Part shown: in pieces, positions 6,055 to 6,193 of the stretch
Layout: each line of letters starts with the position of its first letter
Position numbering within the stretch: the first letter of the stretch is position 1
Assembly: GCA_016794765.1 (NCBI GenBank)
Contig: JAEUJG010000035.1
Location: forward strand, 1 to 6,193
Reading direction: 5' to 3'
From: Spirochaetaceae bacterium
Lineage (GTDB): Bacteria > Spirochaetota > Spirochaetia > Treponematales > Rectinemataceae
DNA length: 6,193 nucleotides
Program-made: the position numbers and the translations under genes
Notes under the pieces: generated by a model
Told to the model about the DNA's origin: nothing
Seen by the model: the letters and a program-made list of their open reading frames with translations, nothing else
The model's database searches: none

Positions 6055-6128
6055 GGCGGCCCGGCGGATCAAGCCGCCACGTTTGTCAGGGCCGCTCCAC
6101 GCACATGGCGACGCCCATGCCGCCGCCG
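6055..6128 (-). repeat. Direct repeat copy B, overlapping the thiolase 3' end
   Basis: This is the copy attached to the intact gene: 43 bases lie within the last codons of the thiolase (6086-6128) and 31 in its 3' flank. A GGCGG/CCGCC hairpin with a six-base loop lies in the flank (6063-6078) and is repeated in copy A (5938-5953). Identity to copy A breaks sharply at both ends. Copy B is presumably the original and A the derivative, because only B continues into coding sequence. Confidence 0.9.
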
Positions 6129-6193
6129 ATGCAGAGGGTGGCGAGGCCCTTCCTGGCGCCGCGCCGCTTCATCTCGTAGAGGAGGGTCGTGAG
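6086..6193 (-). CDS. Acetyl-CoA acetyltransferase (thiolase), C-terminus only
   Basis: The last 35 codons of a thiolase enter from the right edge, and the 5' part lies outside the window. The peptide contains YEMKRRGARKGLATLC and then CIGGGMGVAMCVER, the C-terminal thiolase signature. Its Cys is the second catalytic cysteine, which protonates or deprotonates the substrate alpha carbon. Thiolases of this type interconvert two acetyl-CoA and acetoacetyl-CoA, or cleave 3-ketoacyl-CoA, in fatty acid, butyrate or polyhydroxybutyrate metabolism. The fragment cannot tell which. The TGA stop lies inside repeat copy B, and the likely terminator lies about 140 bases further on, beyond copy A. The gene is on the same strand as the chemoreceptor, but a terminator and a promoter separate them. 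Confidence 0.87.
   Translation of the reverse strand, partial: LTTLLYEMKRRGARKGLATLCIGGGMGVAMCVERP

Noticed and set aside
5773..6192. Plus-strand open frames with a repeated RHVCQ-RSTHMATPMPPP peptide
   Set aside because: The repeat peptide is the antisense of the duplicated thiolase 3' end. Its repetition comes from the DNA duplication, not from a repeat protein.

Overview
The window comes from a GC-rich bacterial chromosome, roughly two-thirds G+C or more by eye, with strongly biased codons. It looks like a motile, chemotactic bacterium, because it carries a FliL-like flagellar protein and a full-length chemoreceptor. No marker gene fixes the phylum. A high-GC spirochaete would fit the FliL-like and receptor sequences, but that is a weak inference.

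Layout from left to right: (1) the C-terminal two-thirds of an MdtG-like major facilitator exporter (+), cut by the left edge. (2) A small single-pass FliL-family protein (+), directly behind a good sigma-70-type promoter in the 59-base gap. (3) Convergent to it, an HD-domain phosphohydrolase of the YpgQ/YedJ type (-). (4) Divergent from that, a complete peptidase T gene (pepT, +), which ends at a clear intrinsic terminator. (5) Convergent to pepT, a 666-residue dCache-HAMP-MCP chemoreceptor (-) with its own promoter and Shine-Dalgarno site. (6) At the right edge, the last 35 codons of a thiolase (-), followed by its terminator.

The genes look like independent housekeeping or sensory units, not one operon: almost every gene has its own promoter-like or terminator-like signal, and the strands alternate. 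The FliL-like protein and the receptor share only the general theme of motility. The core genes are ordinary.

The unexplained structure is in the gaps. A 74-bp duplication of the thiolase 3' end (73/74 identical, 125 bp apart) flanks a 51-bp unrelated spacer that contains a GNRA-capped hairpin. A less GC-rich stretch between pepT and the receptor holds a 10-bp perfect inverted repeat around 35 bases. The HD gene and pepT both lack a Shine-Dalgarno site and have promoter-like hexamers very close to their ATGs. I see no convincing novel multi-gene system.
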